Shown here piece by piece: positions 7,188 through 16,249 of a stretch of DNA of 36,060 nucleotides (position 1 is its first letter; every line of letters begins with the position of its first letter). The stretch is from an uncultured Chitinophagaceae bacterium (lineage in GTDB: Bacteria; Bacteroidota; Bacteroidia; Chitinophagales; Chitinophagaceae): NCBI GenBank assembly GCA_938017685.1, contig CALIIL010000103.1, forward strand, positions 1 to 36,060, read 5' to 3'. The notes beneath the pieces were generated by a model, which saw nothing but the letters and a program-made list of their open reading frames with translations, did no database searches and was not told the DNA's origin. The position numbers and the translations under genes are program-made.

Positions 7188-7595
7188 ATGAGACACGTAT
7201 TAAAAACAAACAGTAATCCTTTATTTAAAAATTTATTTGACATGAACTACGAGTTCCCTATAAATCACAAACAACAAGCCAAGGTTAATATTACAGAAGA
7301 TGAAAAAGGCTACGAACTAGCATTTGCAATACCTGGATACACTAAGGAACAATTAAATGTAAAAATTGAAAACGATAACCTCATTGTAAGCGCAACTATG
7401 GATGAAAAAGAAAAAGAAGAAAACAAAAAATACTCGCGCCAAGAGTTTCAAATCAACTCTTTTAGCCGCTCATTCTATTTGCCAGAACAAATTGAAGAGG
7501 ACAACATTGAGGCAAACTATGAAAATGGAATTCTTTACCTACACTTGCCTAAATTAGTTAAGGAAGAGACATCAAAATCAATCGTTATTAAATAA
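7188..7595 (+). CDS. Small heat-shock protein, Hsp20/alpha-crystallin family
   Basis: This is an ATP-independent holdase chaperone of the cytoplasm that binds unfolding proteins and forms oligomers. The 135-residue product has an alpha-crystallin domain at about 31-123 (AKVNITEDEKGYELAFAIPG, then YENGILYLHLPK). The C-terminal IVI at 132-134 is the I-x-I motif used in oligomer assembly. The N-terminal arm (NPLFKNLFDMNYEF) is short, as usual in bacteria. It is monocistronic between two terminators. I found no CIRCE element or exact TAnnTTTG in the 165-base upstream gap, so how it is induced is not visible. Confidence 0.93.
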   Translation: MRHVLKTNSNPLFKNLFDMNYEFPINHKQQAKVNITEDEKGYELAFAIPGYTKEQLNVKIENDNLIVSATMDEKEKEENKKYSRQEFQINSFSRSFYLPEQIEEDNIEANYENGILYLHLPKLVKEETSKSIVIK

Positions 7596-7620
7596 TTTTT
7601 TTTGGATAAGTTGAAAAACG

Positions 7621-7657
7621 AAAGTGCTCTAGTCGGTAGACTTGGGCACTTTTTTTC
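7621..7657 (+). terminator. Terminator of the hsp20 gene, overlapping the 3' end of phoU
   Basis: A 14-bp stem (AAAGTGC outer arm with GCACTTT, inner AGTC/GACT, one U.U mismatch and one G.U pair) with a 4-base loop is followed by a run of Ts on the plus strand. The convergent phoU stop codon (7629-7631) and last codons lie inside the hairpin, so the same sequence both codes and terminates. Confidence 0.75.
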
Positions 7658-8306
7658 TATGCTTGAGCACCTCACCATCCATATAAAAAATCCAGTCCTC
7701 AGCAATATTCTTGATATGATCACCAATACGCTCTACCTTTTTAATGGTACTAAATAAGTATAGTGCCTCTCTTGTCTTTTGAGTATCATCCAACACCATT
7801 TTTTCTATAAGGGTTGAAGATGCTTTATTAATTTCATTTAATTGCTTATCCTTTTTAAATACTTGCCTTGGTAATACAGCATTATCCGATTCAAAGGACA
7901 CAATGACAACATCCAACATGTGATAAGCAATCTCAAACATTTCGGCTAAGCGAGCATCCTTTACAGCCTTGGCATCAATAGGACCATTTAAAGCCACAAC
8001 ATAATCAGCAATACCATCGGCATAATCGCCAATACGCTCAATATCAGAGTTCATCTTTAGCATACTAATCGTAAATCTTAAATCAGAAGCCACAGGATTA
8101 AATAGTGCAAATACATTTTCACACTGCTTATCAATTGTCAGCTCCATGGCATTTACACGTTTCTCGGTATGAATAATTTCTTCAGCCAAGGCATCATCCA
8201 TATTTAAAAATGCCTCACTTGCTTTATCTAATTGCTTAAGCACCAATTTTAGCATTTCTAAAACCGATTCTTTTAAAACCTTTAACTCCTTTTGTAAATT
8301 AGTCAT
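7629..8306 (-). CDS. phoU: Phosphate signalling complex protein PhoU
   Basis: PhoU links the Pst transporter to the PhoR sensor kinase and keeps the Pho regulon off when phosphate is plentiful. The 225-residue, all-helical product has the two repeats of the family. Their metal-binding motifs are visible as SDIERIGDYADGIADY (first half) and KKVERIGDHIKNIAEDW (second half). The N-terminus is MTNLQKELKVLKESVLEMLKL. It lies 15 bases downstream of pstB as the last gene of the phosphate locus. Its 3' end overlaps a terminator hairpin shared with the convergent hsp20. Confidence 0.95.
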   Translation of the reverse strand: MTNLQKELKVLKESVLEMLKLVLKQLDKASEAFLNMDDALAEEIIHTEKRVNAMELTIDKQCENVFALFNPVASDLRFTISMLKMNSDIERIGDYADGIADYVVALNGPIDAKAVKDARLAEMFEIAYHMLDVVIVSFESDNAVLPRQVFKKDKQLNEINKASSTLIEKMVLDDTQKTREALYLFSTIKKVERIGDHIKNIAEDWIFYMDGEVLKHRKKVPKSTD

Positions 8307-8321
8307 ACGCTTATTCTTTTT

Positions 8322-9089
8322 CTATCCAAATTTACCTGTAATATAATTCTCCGTGCGCTCATCTTTTGGGCTAGTAAAAATGGTATTAGTATCATCATAC
8401 TCCACCAACTCACCACTCAAGAAGAAAGCTGTCTTATCACTCACACGACCTGCCTGATGCATATTGTGTGTTACAATTACAATGGTATATTCCTTTTTTA
8501 AATTATAAATTAGCTCTTCGATCTTAGCGGTAGAAATAGGATCTAAAGCAGATGCCGGCTCATCCATTAGTATTATGGAAGGAGACACAGCTAAGGTACG
8601 AGCGATGCATAATCGTTGCTGCTGACCACCAGAAAGCCCTAACGCACTTTTCTTTAAATCATCTTTAACCTCGTCCCACAAAGCAGCTTGCTTCAATGTT
8701 TTCTCAACAATTTCGTTGAGCATATTTTTATTATTCATGCCTTGAATACGCAAGCCATAAATAACATTTTCATAAATAGACTTAGGAAAAGGATTGGGCT
8801 TTTGAAATACCATGCCTACCTGCTTTCTCAATTCTTCTATGCGTACTTTTTTCTTATAAATATCTTCACCGTTAATAAAAACGTCACCTTCTTTTCTAAA
8901 GATGTCTATATAATCATTCATACGATTAATCAATCGTAGAAAAGTAGACTTACCACAACCAGAAGGACCAATAAAAGCAGTCACAGAATTCTCCAACATT
9001 TGAAGATCTATATCGTGCAATACTTTTTTATCGCCATAATAAGCGCTAATTTTTTTTGTTTCAATGGTTATTTTCTTACTCTCTTCCAT
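8322..9089 (-). CDS. pstB: Phosphate ABC transporter ATP-binding protein
   Basis: The 255-residue product is the ATPase subunit of the PstSCAB high-affinity phosphate importer. Motifs seen: Walker [10 protein letters not shown] (41-49), Q-loop [17 protein letters not shown] (~93-109), which is diagnostic of PstB, signature LSGGQQQR (152-159), Walker B IILMDEP (172-178) and H-loop IVTHNMHQA with His208. Length and order are normal. It follows pstA after 3 bases and precedes phoU by 15, consistent with co-transcription. Confidence 0.97.
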   Translation of the reverse strand: MEESKKITIETKKISAYYGDKKVLHDIDLQMLENSVTAFIGPSGCGKSTFLRLINRMNDYIDIFRKEGDVFINGEDIYKKKVRIEELRKQVGMVFQKPNPFPKSIYENVIYGLRIQGMNNKNMLNEIVEKTLKQAALWDEVKDDLKKSALGLSGGQQQRLCIARTLAVSPSIILMDEPASALDPISTAKIEELIYNLKKEYTIVIVTHNMHQAGRVSDKTAFFLSGELVEYDDTNTIFTSPKDERTENYITGKFG

Positions 9090-9092
9090 AAT

Positions 9093-9950
9093 TTATAGTC
9101 CAAACTTTTTACGAGAACGATTACGCAAATAAACAGCTATACCATTCAAAATAAACACAAATAAAAGTAACACTAAAATAGCAGCTGCGGCATTTAACAA
9201 GAAACCATGCTGCGGTCGTGACACCCAATTAAATATTTGCATGGGCAAAACAGTAAACTCATCCAGAGGCGATTTAGCAACAAAGGGCACATAAGCCAAT
9301 GCTCCAATAACAATCAACGGAGCCGTCTCTCCTACCGCTCGAGCCAATGCCAAAATCACACCCGTAATTATATTAGCCGAAGCAATAGGTAATATTTGAT
9401 GCCAAATCGTTTGCCATTTTGTAGCGCCTAATCCATAAGATGCTTCTTTAACAGATTTGGGAACGGCCTTAATAGCCTCGCGTGTTGCCACAATTATAAT
9501 GGGTAGTATTAATAAAGAAAGAGTAAATGCACCCGCTAGTAACACACCGCCCAAGTTCATAAAGCGTACAAATATTTGCAAGCCAATAATACCATAAATA
9601 ATACTTGGAACACCTGCCAAATTTGAAATATTAATTTCTAGCAAATTACTTAAGCGACCTTTAGTTGCGTACTCTTCTAAATAAATACCCGCTCCAACTC
9701 CAACCGGAATGACTACAATAGCCGTTAAAAAAAATATCCAAAGCGTTCCAGTCCAAGCTGGTAATATGCCCGCAATTTCCCACTTTCGAGATGGTAAGGA
9801 CATAATAAAATCCCAAGATAAACGACCAATACCATCCGCAACTATTTGAAATACAAACAGGCCCAATAGCACTAAACCAATCACCGTAGAAAAAACACCA
9901 AAGTAACTGAAAAGCTTATCTTCCCTTCTATTTATCTTAGCCTTACTCAT
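9093..9950 (-). CDS. pstA: Phosphate ABC transporter permease PstA
   Basis: A 285-residue inner-membrane permease with about six membrane segments. It carries the binding-protein-dependent transport (EAA-type) loop REAIKAVPKSVKEASYGLGATKWQTIWHQILP, and the family's PVGVGAGIYLEEYA in the N-terminal half. With PstC it forms the membrane channel of the phosphate importer. Its start overlaps the end of pstC by 8 bases, which suggests translational coupling. pstB follows after 3 bases. Confidence 0.95.
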   Translation of the reverse strand: MSKAKINRREDKLFSYFGVFSTVIGLVLLGLFVFQIVADGIGRLSWDFIMSLPSRKWEIAGILPAWTGTLWIFFLTAIVVIPVGVGAGIYLEEYATKGRLSNLLEINISNLAGVPSIIYGIIGLQIFVRFMNLGGVLLAGAFTLSLLILPIIIVATREAIKAVPKSVKEASYGLGATKWQTIWHQILPIASANIITGVILALARAVGETAPLIVIGALAYVPFVAKSPLDEFTVLPMQIFNWVSRPQHGFLLNAAAAILVLLLFVFILNGIAVYLRNRSRKKFGL

Positions 9951-10836
9951 ACTCTTGTCTATATTTTTTATTGATATAGAAACTCACATTATTTAGTAAA
10001 AAAGTAAAAACAAACAAAGCCAATCCTGCCGCAAAGATTGTATTGTACTCAATAGAACCATGCTGCACATCACCCGAGCTTACTTGTACGATATACGAGG
10101 TGATTGTTTGAATAGGCACGGTAGGATCCAAGGTCAATTGCGGTTGCTGACCAGCGGCCACCGCAACGATCATGGTCTCGCCAATAGCCCGAGAAAAAGC
10201 TAAAATAACAGACGCAATAATACCCGAAGAAGCAGAAGGTATTAATACGCGAAATGAAGTTTGCAAGCGTGTTGCACCCATGCCGTAAGAAGCCTGACGT
10301 AAAGAATTGGGCACAGCAAATAATGCATCTTCACCCAAAGAAGAGATAAATGGAATAATCATTATACCCATAACAATACCAGCAGACAAGGAATTAAAAC
10401 CCGAAATAGAAGGCCAGATAGACTGCAAAAATGGAGTAACCACTACCAATGCAAAAAAACCATAAACAACGGTAGGTACCGCTGCCAGAATTTCCAATAA
10501 TGGCTTTACTGCTTTCCTAAAACCTTTGGGCGCATATTCATTTAAATAAACGGCAATGGACAAACCCAATGGCAAAGCAACGAGCAATGCAATGAAGGTT
10601 GTAAGCAATGTACCAGAGAGCAACGGTAATATACCAAAGTGCTTTTCACTAAACAATGGCGTCCATTCTTTATCCGTTAGGAAATCAATAATAGACACTT
10701 CTTTAAAAAAAGAAATAGACTGTGACAATAATACCCAAATAATACCCAAAGTAGTCAAAAGTGTAATGGCCGCACATGCAAAAAGAAAAGCTTTAATAAG
10801 CTTTTCTTTTGTCTGTATTGTTTTAAAATTACTCAC
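9943..10836 (-). CDS. pstC: Phosphate ABC transporter permease PstC
   Basis: A 297-residue inner-membrane permease partnered with PstA. Visible family features are the long periplasmic segment after the first helix (residues ~40-60, KEWTPLFSEKHFGILPLLSG), PLGLSIAVYLNEYAPKG, and the EAA-type loop GEDALFAVPNSLRQASYGMGATRLQT before the final helices (ending INKKYRQEYE). The 44-base gap from pstS holds a hairpin, which may let pstS be expressed more strongly than the permeases. Confidence 0.95.
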   Translation of the reverse strand: MSNFKTIQTKEKLIKAFLFACAAITLLTTLGIIWVLLSQSISFFKEVSIIDFLTDKEWTPLFSEKHFGILPLLSGTLLTTFIALLVALPLGLSIAVYLNEYAPKGFRKAVKPLLEILAAVPTVVYGFFALVVVTPFLQSIWPSISGFNSLSAGIVMGIMIIPFISSLGEDALFAVPNSLRQASYGMGATRLQTSFRVLIPSASSGIIASVILAFSRAIGETMIVAVAAGQQPQLTLDPTVPIQTITSYIVQVSSGDVQHGSIEYNTIFAAGLALFVFTFLLNNVSFYINKKYRQEYE

Positions 10837-10856
10837 GTATTAATTGCGAATATAAT

Positions 10857-10876
10857 AGAAGCTAAGTTTAGCTTCT
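10857..10876 (-). other. Intercistronic hairpin between pstS and pstC
   Basis: AGAAGCTAA (10857-10865) pairs perfectly with TTAGCTTCT (10868-10876). On the minus-strand mRNA the hairpin lies just after the pstS stop codon. There is no long T run after it, so it looks more like a stability or partial-attenuation element than a full terminator. Confidence 0.55.
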
Positions 10877-10880
10877 AATA

Positions 10881-11843
10881 TTACTTAGTTGTTTTTACAA
10901 ACTCTTCGAATTTAGCTTTTTGAGCCGCATATTCATCATCCTTTAAAGGGATATATCCAACTTCAGTAGCTAATTCTCCAGCATTCTCTAAATAGAAATT
11001 TACAAAATTTACAACATGCTCCTTTACAGCCGCAGTGCTATTTACATAAATAAATAATGGACGAGAAAGCGGAGCGTAAGAACCATTTTTAACAGTCTCC
11101 AATGAAGGAGCAACAGGACCATTACCGCCATCAACACTTACTAATTTTAATTTTTCTTTGTTTGCTTCGTAATATGCTAAACCAAAGAAGCCTAAAGCAT
11201 ACTTATTACCCGATACACCTGTTACAAGAATATTATCATCTTCGCTAGAGTTATAATCTGAACGACTGCTACCACTCTCACCAACTACCGCCTCAGTAAA
11301 ATAATCAAATGTTCCAGAAGCTGTTCCAGGACCATATAATTCAATTTTTTCATTAGGCCATTCCGGACGTATTTGGTTCCAATTCATGATTTTACCTTTA
11401 GCCGATGGTTCCCAGATTTTCTTTAATTCTGCCACGGTAATAGAAGTCAACCAATCATTTTCAGGGTTAATTATTACAGCAAGACCGTCATAAGCCACGC
11501 TTAATTCTAAATAAGAAATATTGTTTTCTTTACATAAAGCAATCTCTTTGTCTTTAATCGGACGAGAAGCATCAGAAATGTCAGTTTCTCCGCGTGAGAA
11601 TTTTTTAAATCCTCCTCCTGTTCCAGAAACTCCTACAGTAACTTTTACGTCTTTAGCTACCGCTCTATATTCCTCAGCTACTGCCTCAGTAATTGGAAAT
11701 ACAGTACTTGAACCATCGATACTTATTTCTGTTTTTCCACCATCACCACTGTGATCACCTTCGCCTGTTTTGGCGTCTCCACAAGAAGTAAATAAGATTG
11801 TTGCACTAAGTAAAATAGCGATTATTGAAAATAGTTTTTTCAT
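10881..11843 (-). CDS. pstS: Phosphate-binding lipoprotein PstS
   Basis: The 320-residue periplasmic phosphate receptor of the Pst importer is lipid-anchored here: the signal peptide ends ATILFTSC, with Cys21. Phosphate-binding loops of the family are visible: [20 protein letters not shown] (~42-61), [23 protein letters not shown] (~74-96) and [15 protein letters not shown]. The acidic linker after the Cys ([15 protein letters not shown]) is a typical tether. It lies 84 bases downstream of the porin and 44 bases upstream of pstC. I did not find an exact -7 promoter element in the 84-base gap. Confidence 0.96.
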   Translation of the reverse strand: MKKLFSIIAILLSATILFTSCGDAKTGEGDHSGDGGKTEISIDGSSTVFPITEAVAEEYRAVAKDVKVTVGVSGTGGGFKKFSRGETDISDASRPIKDKEIALCKENNISYLELSVAYDGLAVIINPENDWLTSITVAELKKIWEPSAKGKIMNWNQIRPEWPNEKIELYGPGTASGTFDYFTEAVVGESGSSRSDYNSSEDDNILVTGVSGNKYALGFFGLAYYEANKEKLKLVSVDGGNGPVAPSLETVKNGSYAPLSRPLFIYVNSTAAVKEHVVNFVNFYLENAGELATEVGYIPLKDDEYAAQKAKFEEFVKTTK

Positions 11844-11927
11844 TTTTTTGTTTGTTTTTATTAATTAAAATTAGTTGTTCTTTTTGTTTAAATATAACCT
11901 TGGATTATTATGTTATTATTATCAATA

Positions 11928-13160
11928 CTAAAAATGCACATCTAGTTGAGTGCGAAACATCACTCCATCATTAGCACCTTTAATATCTCTATATGTTAAG
12001 TCGCACTGTACTTTTAGTTGATGACTTGAGACAAAGCGATTAATACCTATTGTATATTGGTTCTCATCATTTTGCTGAGTGAAAAAATCAACGCTTGTTA
12101 ATCGACCGACCAACTCCATATCACCAGTCATTGGACTTAATTTTTTATTAAGCATTATCCCTGCTTGCAAGTTAAGGGCCTCACCTGTAGTTACTGTTCC
12201 AACTACATTACCATTATTATCTTCAACATTAGGGTTACCTCCTGCTACTTCTTTATAAGCATACTCACCCATGAATGAGAAGCGCTTATACTTCAAAACA
12301 GCATCTGCTAAGAAAGTGTTTTGCTGCTTACCTACATAATCTCCAGCTGCATCTGTCATAAAGCTACCTAACTGACCGCGGTTTCTAACTGCATTTTCAT
12401 TAATATTATGTCCAGCAGCAAGCATCAATTTAGGCTGCTTATAATATGTCATTGCCGAACCTACATAATCATCTTTATCTCCTTTGAACAATCCTAATGG
12501 ATAAAACTCTACGCGTCCTGTGTAGTTATAACCATCAAATGATCCTTTAGTGATATTTCGCCCTTCACCTTGCGTAAAGCCAAATTTTTCTTTCATATAA
12601 AAATTACCAGCTACTTTATGCTTATTCCAAAGAATAAAACCTAAGTCACGATCAATATTAAATCTTGAGTTTAACAAAGAACGATCTACCAATTGAAGAT
12701 TAGCTGAAGAAACAACACGCTCTACATTACCTGGTAATTTGAACTGTCCAAAACGTAAATGCAAGCCTTTATAGAAATTCCAATCGGCATAAGCATCCAA
12801 AACCAAATTACTAGAATTACTCATTTCCGATGTCACGGCACCATTACTCATATCTCTATTTGACAAGGCTAACTCCAATTTCCATTTTAGTTTTGGAGAG
12901 AATGCATAACCGTTAAATTTTAATCGAGAACGACGAATTAAGAAGCGAGAGTTATGATCTGTAATTGTTCCCAAGTCATCATTGATTACATTCCAAGTAC
13001 CTTGATATAAGTTTTGAAACCGGAAACCGAATTTAATATGGAAAGAAGAGTCCTTACCATAAAAGTTTAATCCTTTTCCGAAGCCTTTAGGCACCATTTG
13101 TCCATTAGCTACACATGCAAAGGAAACAAGAGCGATTAATAATAGAAGTTGTTTTTTCAT
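11928..13160 (-). CDS. OprO/OprP-type phosphate-selective porin
   Basis: The 410-residue outer-membrane beta-barrel protein has a signal peptide at residues 1-20 (MKKQLLLLIALVSFACVANG) and ends in an aromatic-terminated strand (FRTQLDVHF). The sequence is of alternating amphipathic strands with the Porin_O_P features RFLIRRSRLKFNGYAFSPKLKWKLEL and FGQFKLPGNVER. That family includes phosphate and pyrophosphate porins. Its place directly ahead of pstS supports phosphate as substrate and suggests that the outer- and inner-membrane steps are induced together. An exact -7 element (13191-13198) and Pho-box-like repeats (13223-13258) lie upstream. Confidence 0.88.
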   Translation of the reverse strand: MKKQLLLLIALVSFACVANGQMVPKGFGKGLNFYGKDSSFHIKFGFRFQNLYQGTWNVINDDLGTITDHNSRFLIRRSRLKFNGYAFSPKLKWKLELALSNRDMSNGAVTSEMSNSSNLVLDAYADWNFYKGLHLRFGQFKLPGNVERVVSSANLQLVDRSLLNSRFNIDRDLGFILWNKHKVAGNFYMKEKFGFTQGEGRNITKGSFDGYNYTGRVEFYPLGLFKGDKDDYVGSAMTYYKQPKLMLAAGHNINENAVRNRGQLGSFMTDAAGDYVGKQQNTFLADAVLKYKRFSFMGEYAYKEVAGGNPNVEDNNGNVVGTVTTGEALNLQAGIMLNKKLSPMTGDMELVGRLTSVDFFTQQNDENQYTIGINRFVSSHQLKVQCDLTYRDIKGANDGVMFRTQLDVHF

Positions 13161-13190
13161 TGTATTTAGAGTTGTTCATTAATATGCGCA

Positions 13191-13198
13191 CAAATGTA
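13191..13198 (-). promoter_or_regulatory. Promoter -7 element of the porin-pst-phoU locus
   Basis: TACATTTG on the minus strand matches TAnnTTTG exactly, 30 bases upstream of the porin start codon. The predicted transcription start is near 13184. Confidence 0.6.
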
Positions 13199-13222
13199 TC
13201 AGGGCGAGCTATTCATCTAAAA

Positions 13223-13258
13223 TTATCTATATTACCTTAATGTTACCATTTCTTTATC
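13223..13258 (-). promoter_or_regulatory. Candidate Pho box: direct repeats with 11-bp period
   Basis: On the plus strand TTACC at 13232, TTACC at 13243 and TTATC at 13254 are spaced exactly 11 bp apart. A further TTATC lies at 13223. Known Pho boxes (E. coli PhoB, B. subtilis PhoP with TTAACA repeats) are direct repeats with the same 11-bp period next to the -35 region. The array covers about -39 to -74 relative to the predicted start, which suits an activator site. The identification is inference. Confidence 0.5.
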
Positions 13259-13312
13259 TTTCTTAAAGCTGGTTACTTTTTAATCATTATTTAATAATCA
13301 TTTGGTCACAAC

Positions 13313-13344
13313 AAAAAGCCTCACAGCTTTAACTGCGCGGCTTT
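13313..13344 (-). terminator. Rho-independent terminator of the glutamine synthetase gene
   Basis: On the minus strand AAAGCCGCGCAG pairs with CTGTGAGGCTTT (12 positions, one G.A mismatch and one G.U pair) around a 6-base loop, followed by TT then G. It starts 24 bases after the glutamine synthetase stop codon. Confidence 0.75.
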
Positions 13345-13367
13345 GAAGGGTTTATTCTCGATATTAA

Positions 13368-15560
13368 TTATTTCAGGAAAAGCAACTCTCGCAACTTAGG
13401 TAAGGCCCACATTTTATCTTCTACCAATAATTCTAATTTGTCAGAATGATATCTTATTTCGTCAAAATAAGGCTTAATCTTATCGCAGTATGCAATGGCC
13501 ATCTTGCGACTATCTGTCATTTTATTAGCTTTCTTACGCTCATTAACCATGGCTGTAACATTATTGCTAATCGCATTTACATGATTACTAATTTCGACAA
13601 CAATTGTTTTTACCGAAGCATAAGATTTAGCCGGCAAGCCTATTTCTTTTTGCCCTTTTATATTTTTGATCAATTTATTCTGATACTCAATCGCCGATGG
13701 CAATACATGGTTTGTAGCCAAATATCCAATCATACGCGCTTCGATCTGAATTTTCTTAACGTACTCTTCCAATTGAATTTCATGACGAGCCTCCAATTCT
13801 ATATCTGTAAAAATATTAGTTCTGCTAAATAATGCCTTAGCCTCTTTGGTAGCTAATACATCCAATGCTCGCACGGTGTCTTTATTATTACTTAAGCCAC
13901 GCTTCTTAGCTTCTTTGGCCCAAGCATCACTGTAATTATCTCCTTCGAAACATACTGCTTTACTTTTCTTAATATAAGTCTGCAATACTTTCAAGATAGC
14001 AATCTCTTTCTTTTCGCCCTTTTTTATTTTGGCATCTACATCTTTCTTGAACTGCACTAAGGTATCAGCCATAATGGTATTCAATACCATCATAGGACCC
14101 GCACAATTTGCGGTAGAACCTACTGCACGGAATTCAAATTTATTACCAGTAAATGCAAATGGACTAGTACGATTACGATCAGTATTATCTTGGAACAACT
14201 CAGGGATAGACTTATGAATATCCATTTTAAGAATAGCCTCATCTTGCTCAGAAAACTTATCTCCTACTCTACCTTCAATTTCTTTTAAAAGCTTGGTCAA
14301 GTACTCTCCGATAAATACTGATATGATTGCAGGCGGCGCTTCATTAGCCCCTAATCTATGATCATTACCTGCCGATGCAATAGATGCGCGCAACAAATCA
14401 GCATAATCATGTACTGCTTTAATAGAATTAATAAAGAAAGTCAAGAACATTAAGTTAGTTCTCGGCGTCTTTCCAGGGCTCAACAAATTTACGCCCGTAT
14501 TAGTAGCCAAGCTCCAGTTATTATGCTTCCCACTTCCATTCACTCCAGCAAATGGCTTCTCGTGCAACAACACTTTTAACTGATGACGCTTAGCAACACG
14601 TGGCATCAAATCCATTAATAATGAATTATGATCTACCGCCAAATTAGCTTCTTCATAAATAGGCGCACACTCAAATTGCCCTGGAGCCACTTCATTATGG
14701 CGCGTACGCAAGGGAATACCCAACTTATAACTTTCCTGCTCAAAATCTTGCATGAAAGCAAAAACACGTTCAGGAATTGACCCGAAATAATGATCATCTA
14801 ATTGCTGCCCTTTTGCAGGTGCATGACCTAAAAGAAAACGACCACAAGCAACTAAATCTGGTCTGGCATTAGCCAAAGCTTCGTCTATTACAAAATACTC
14901 TTGCTCCCAACCCAAACTAGCCGTTACACGATTTACATTCTTATCAAAATATTTACAAACATCAACTGATGCTTTATTTACTGCGTCTAATGCTTTTAAC
15001 AAAGGCGTTTTACTATCCAAACTCTCTCCGCTATACGCGATAAAAATAGTGGGAATACAAAGCGTTTTCCCATGTGCCATTTCCATAATAAATGCTGGCG
15101 ATGTTGGATCCCAAGCGGTATAACCACGCGCTTCAAATGTTGCACGAATACCTCCGTTAGGAAAACTAGATGCATCTGGCTCTTGCTGGATCAATGCACC
15201 ACCTTCAAAAATTTCTAAGGCTGTACCATCTGGCGTTAATGTAAAAAACGAATCATGTTTCTCTGCAGTAGCTCCTGTCAGTGGCTGAAACCAATGCGTA
15301 AAATGAGATACTCCTTTTCCCATAGCCCACGCTCTCATGCCCGATGCAATTTGATCAGCCATGGCACGATCTATACGCTTGCCATTCTGAATTGAATCCT
15401 GTAAACTTTTATACGCCTCGTCACTTAAGTACTCGCGCTGGATTTTCCCAGAGAATACATTCACTCCAAAGAAATCATTTATTTTACTAGAAGGATAAGG
15501 ACGAATATCTTGCTCCCCTCCAGTCAGGTTATTAATTGCTTGTAATCTTAAGTTAGACAT
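13368..15560 (-). CDS. glnN: Glutamine synthetase type III
   Basis: This enzyme makes glutamine from glutamate, ammonia and ATP in the cytoplasm. At 730 residues it is the long type III form typical of Bacteroidota, not the ~470-residue type I. Family segments seen: GVSHFTHWFQPLTGATAEKHDSF (~79-101), the glutamate/ammonia region NEVAPGQFECAPIYEEANLAVDHN (~289-312), HEKPFAGVNGSGKHNNWS (~334-351) with the metal/ATP-binding acidic and histidine residues, and RLGANEAPPAIISVF. The C-terminal ~200 residues are the helical extension of this type. An exact -7 element lies upstream and a terminator downstream, so it is probably transcribed alone. Confidence 0.96.
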   Translation of the reverse strand: MSNLRLQAINNLTGGEQDIRPYPSSKINDFFGVNVFSGKIQREYLSDEAYKSLQDSIQNGKRIDRAMADQIASGMRAWAMGKGVSHFTHWFQPLTGATAEKHDSFFTLTPDGTALEIFEGGALIQQEPDASSFPNGGIRATFEARGYTAWDPTSPAFIMEMAHGKTLCIPTIFIAYSGESLDSKTPLLKALDAVNKASVDVCKYFDKNVNRVTASLGWEQEYFVIDEALANARPDLVACGRFLLGHAPAKGQQLDDHYFGSIPERVFAFMQDFEQESYKLGIPLRTRHNEVAPGQFECAPIYEEANLAVDHNSLLMDLMPRVAKRHQLKVLLHEKPFAGVNGSGKHNNWSLATNTGVNLLSPGKTPRTNLMFLTFFINSIKAVHDYADLLRASIASAGNDHRLGANEAPPAIISVFIGEYLTKLLKEIEGRVGDKFSEQDEAILKMDIHKSIPELFQDNTDRNRTSPFAFTGNKFEFRAVGSTANCAGPMMVLNTIMADTLVQFKKDVDAKIKKGEKKEIAILKVLQTYIKKSKAVCFEGDNYSDAWAKEAKKRGLSNNKDTVRALDVLATKEAKALFSRTNIFTDIELEARHEIQLEEYVKKIQIEARMIGYLATNHVLPSAIEYQNKLIKNIKGQKEIGLPAKSYASVKTIVVEISNHVNAISNNVTAMVNERKKANKMTDSRKMAIAYCDKIKPYFDEIRYHSDKLELLVEDKMWALPKLRELLFLK

Positions 15561-15592
15561 ATTAAGTATTTTTATAATGTATGTTTATTTTA

Positions 15593-15600
15593 CAAAAGTA
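15593..15600 (-). promoter_or_regulatory. Promoter -7 element of the glutamine synthetase gene
   Basis: TACTTTTG on the minus strand matches TAnnTTTG exactly, 32 bases upstream of the glutamine synthetase start codon. Confidence 0.55.
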
Positions 15601-15670
15601 ATACGTTTTTTTACTTTTTTATGTATAATTATTCACATTACTAAAATATACATACGTTAAGACTATGAAG

Positions 15671-16246
15671 TTAAAGAATATTCCGAAAGGTCAAATTAAT
15701 CCTGGGTACCATAAATCGCTTGGTCTTTGGTAAGGCATGCCTATAATAATGCTGCGTTTCGTCAGCCATAATAAACAAACTGCCATCTCTTAAAACAACA
15801 TCTTGTTTTACATTCTTATTCGCCACATGCTTTAACTTAAATAATCGCTCCCCGCCAAATGAAGCAGATGCAATGACTGGATTAACTCCCAACTCTTTTT
15901 CATTATCTTGATGCCAACCCATACTATCATTTCCATCGCGATAATAATTAAGCAAGCATGAGTTAAAGGTTAAGCCTATATCCGTTTTAATTTTTTCCTT
16001 AATTTCTTGTAGCACATCATTCCAAGCTTTAGCTACCATACTTTGACCTGAGTATTTATAACTAATGCCATCATTTCCATAAAAAGCAACTAATCGCGGT
16101 TGCATTATTTTCTTTCCAAAGAGCACAATTTCCTTTTCTTCCCAAGTAATCGTATTCTTTAGTTGTTCAAAATAATCTTCATCACTAAAAAATTGCTCGT
16201 ACAATTTAAGTTTCGCTTGAGGTAAGTTAAATACAACTTCTTTCAT
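15671..16246 (-). CDS. AlkB-like 2-oxoglutarate/Fe(II) dioxygenase
   Basis: This is a DNA/RNA demethylase-type enzyme that oxidatively removes alkyl groups from bases using Fe(II), oxygen and 2-oxoglutarate. The 191-residue product has NYYRDGNDSMGWHQDNE with the iron ligands His112 and Asp114, then the third ligand His170 in HYYRHALPK. The 2-oxoglutarate/substrate arginines lie in RINLTFR (182-188). The pattern resembles the ALKBH2/3 group more than E. coli AlkB. It starts 3 bases after the stop of the copper monooxygenase-like gene, so it is probably the last gene of the mltG operon. No terminator is seen after it. Confidence 0.93.
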   Translation of the reverse strand: MKEVVFNLPQAKLKLYEQFFSDEDYFEQLKNTITWEEKEIVLFGKKIMQPRLVAFYGNDGISYKYSGQSMVAKAWNDVLQEIKEKIKTDIGLTFNSCLLNYYRDGNDSMGWHQDNEKELGVNPVIASASFGGERLFKLKHVANKNVKQDVVLRDGSLFIMADETQHYYRHALPKTKRFMVPRINLTFRNIL

Positions 16247-16249
16247 GTA

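Noticed and set aside
13446-13832. Plus-strand open frame opposite the glutamine synthetase C-terminus
   Set aside because: Shadow of a well-supported gene, with no start signal or family features.
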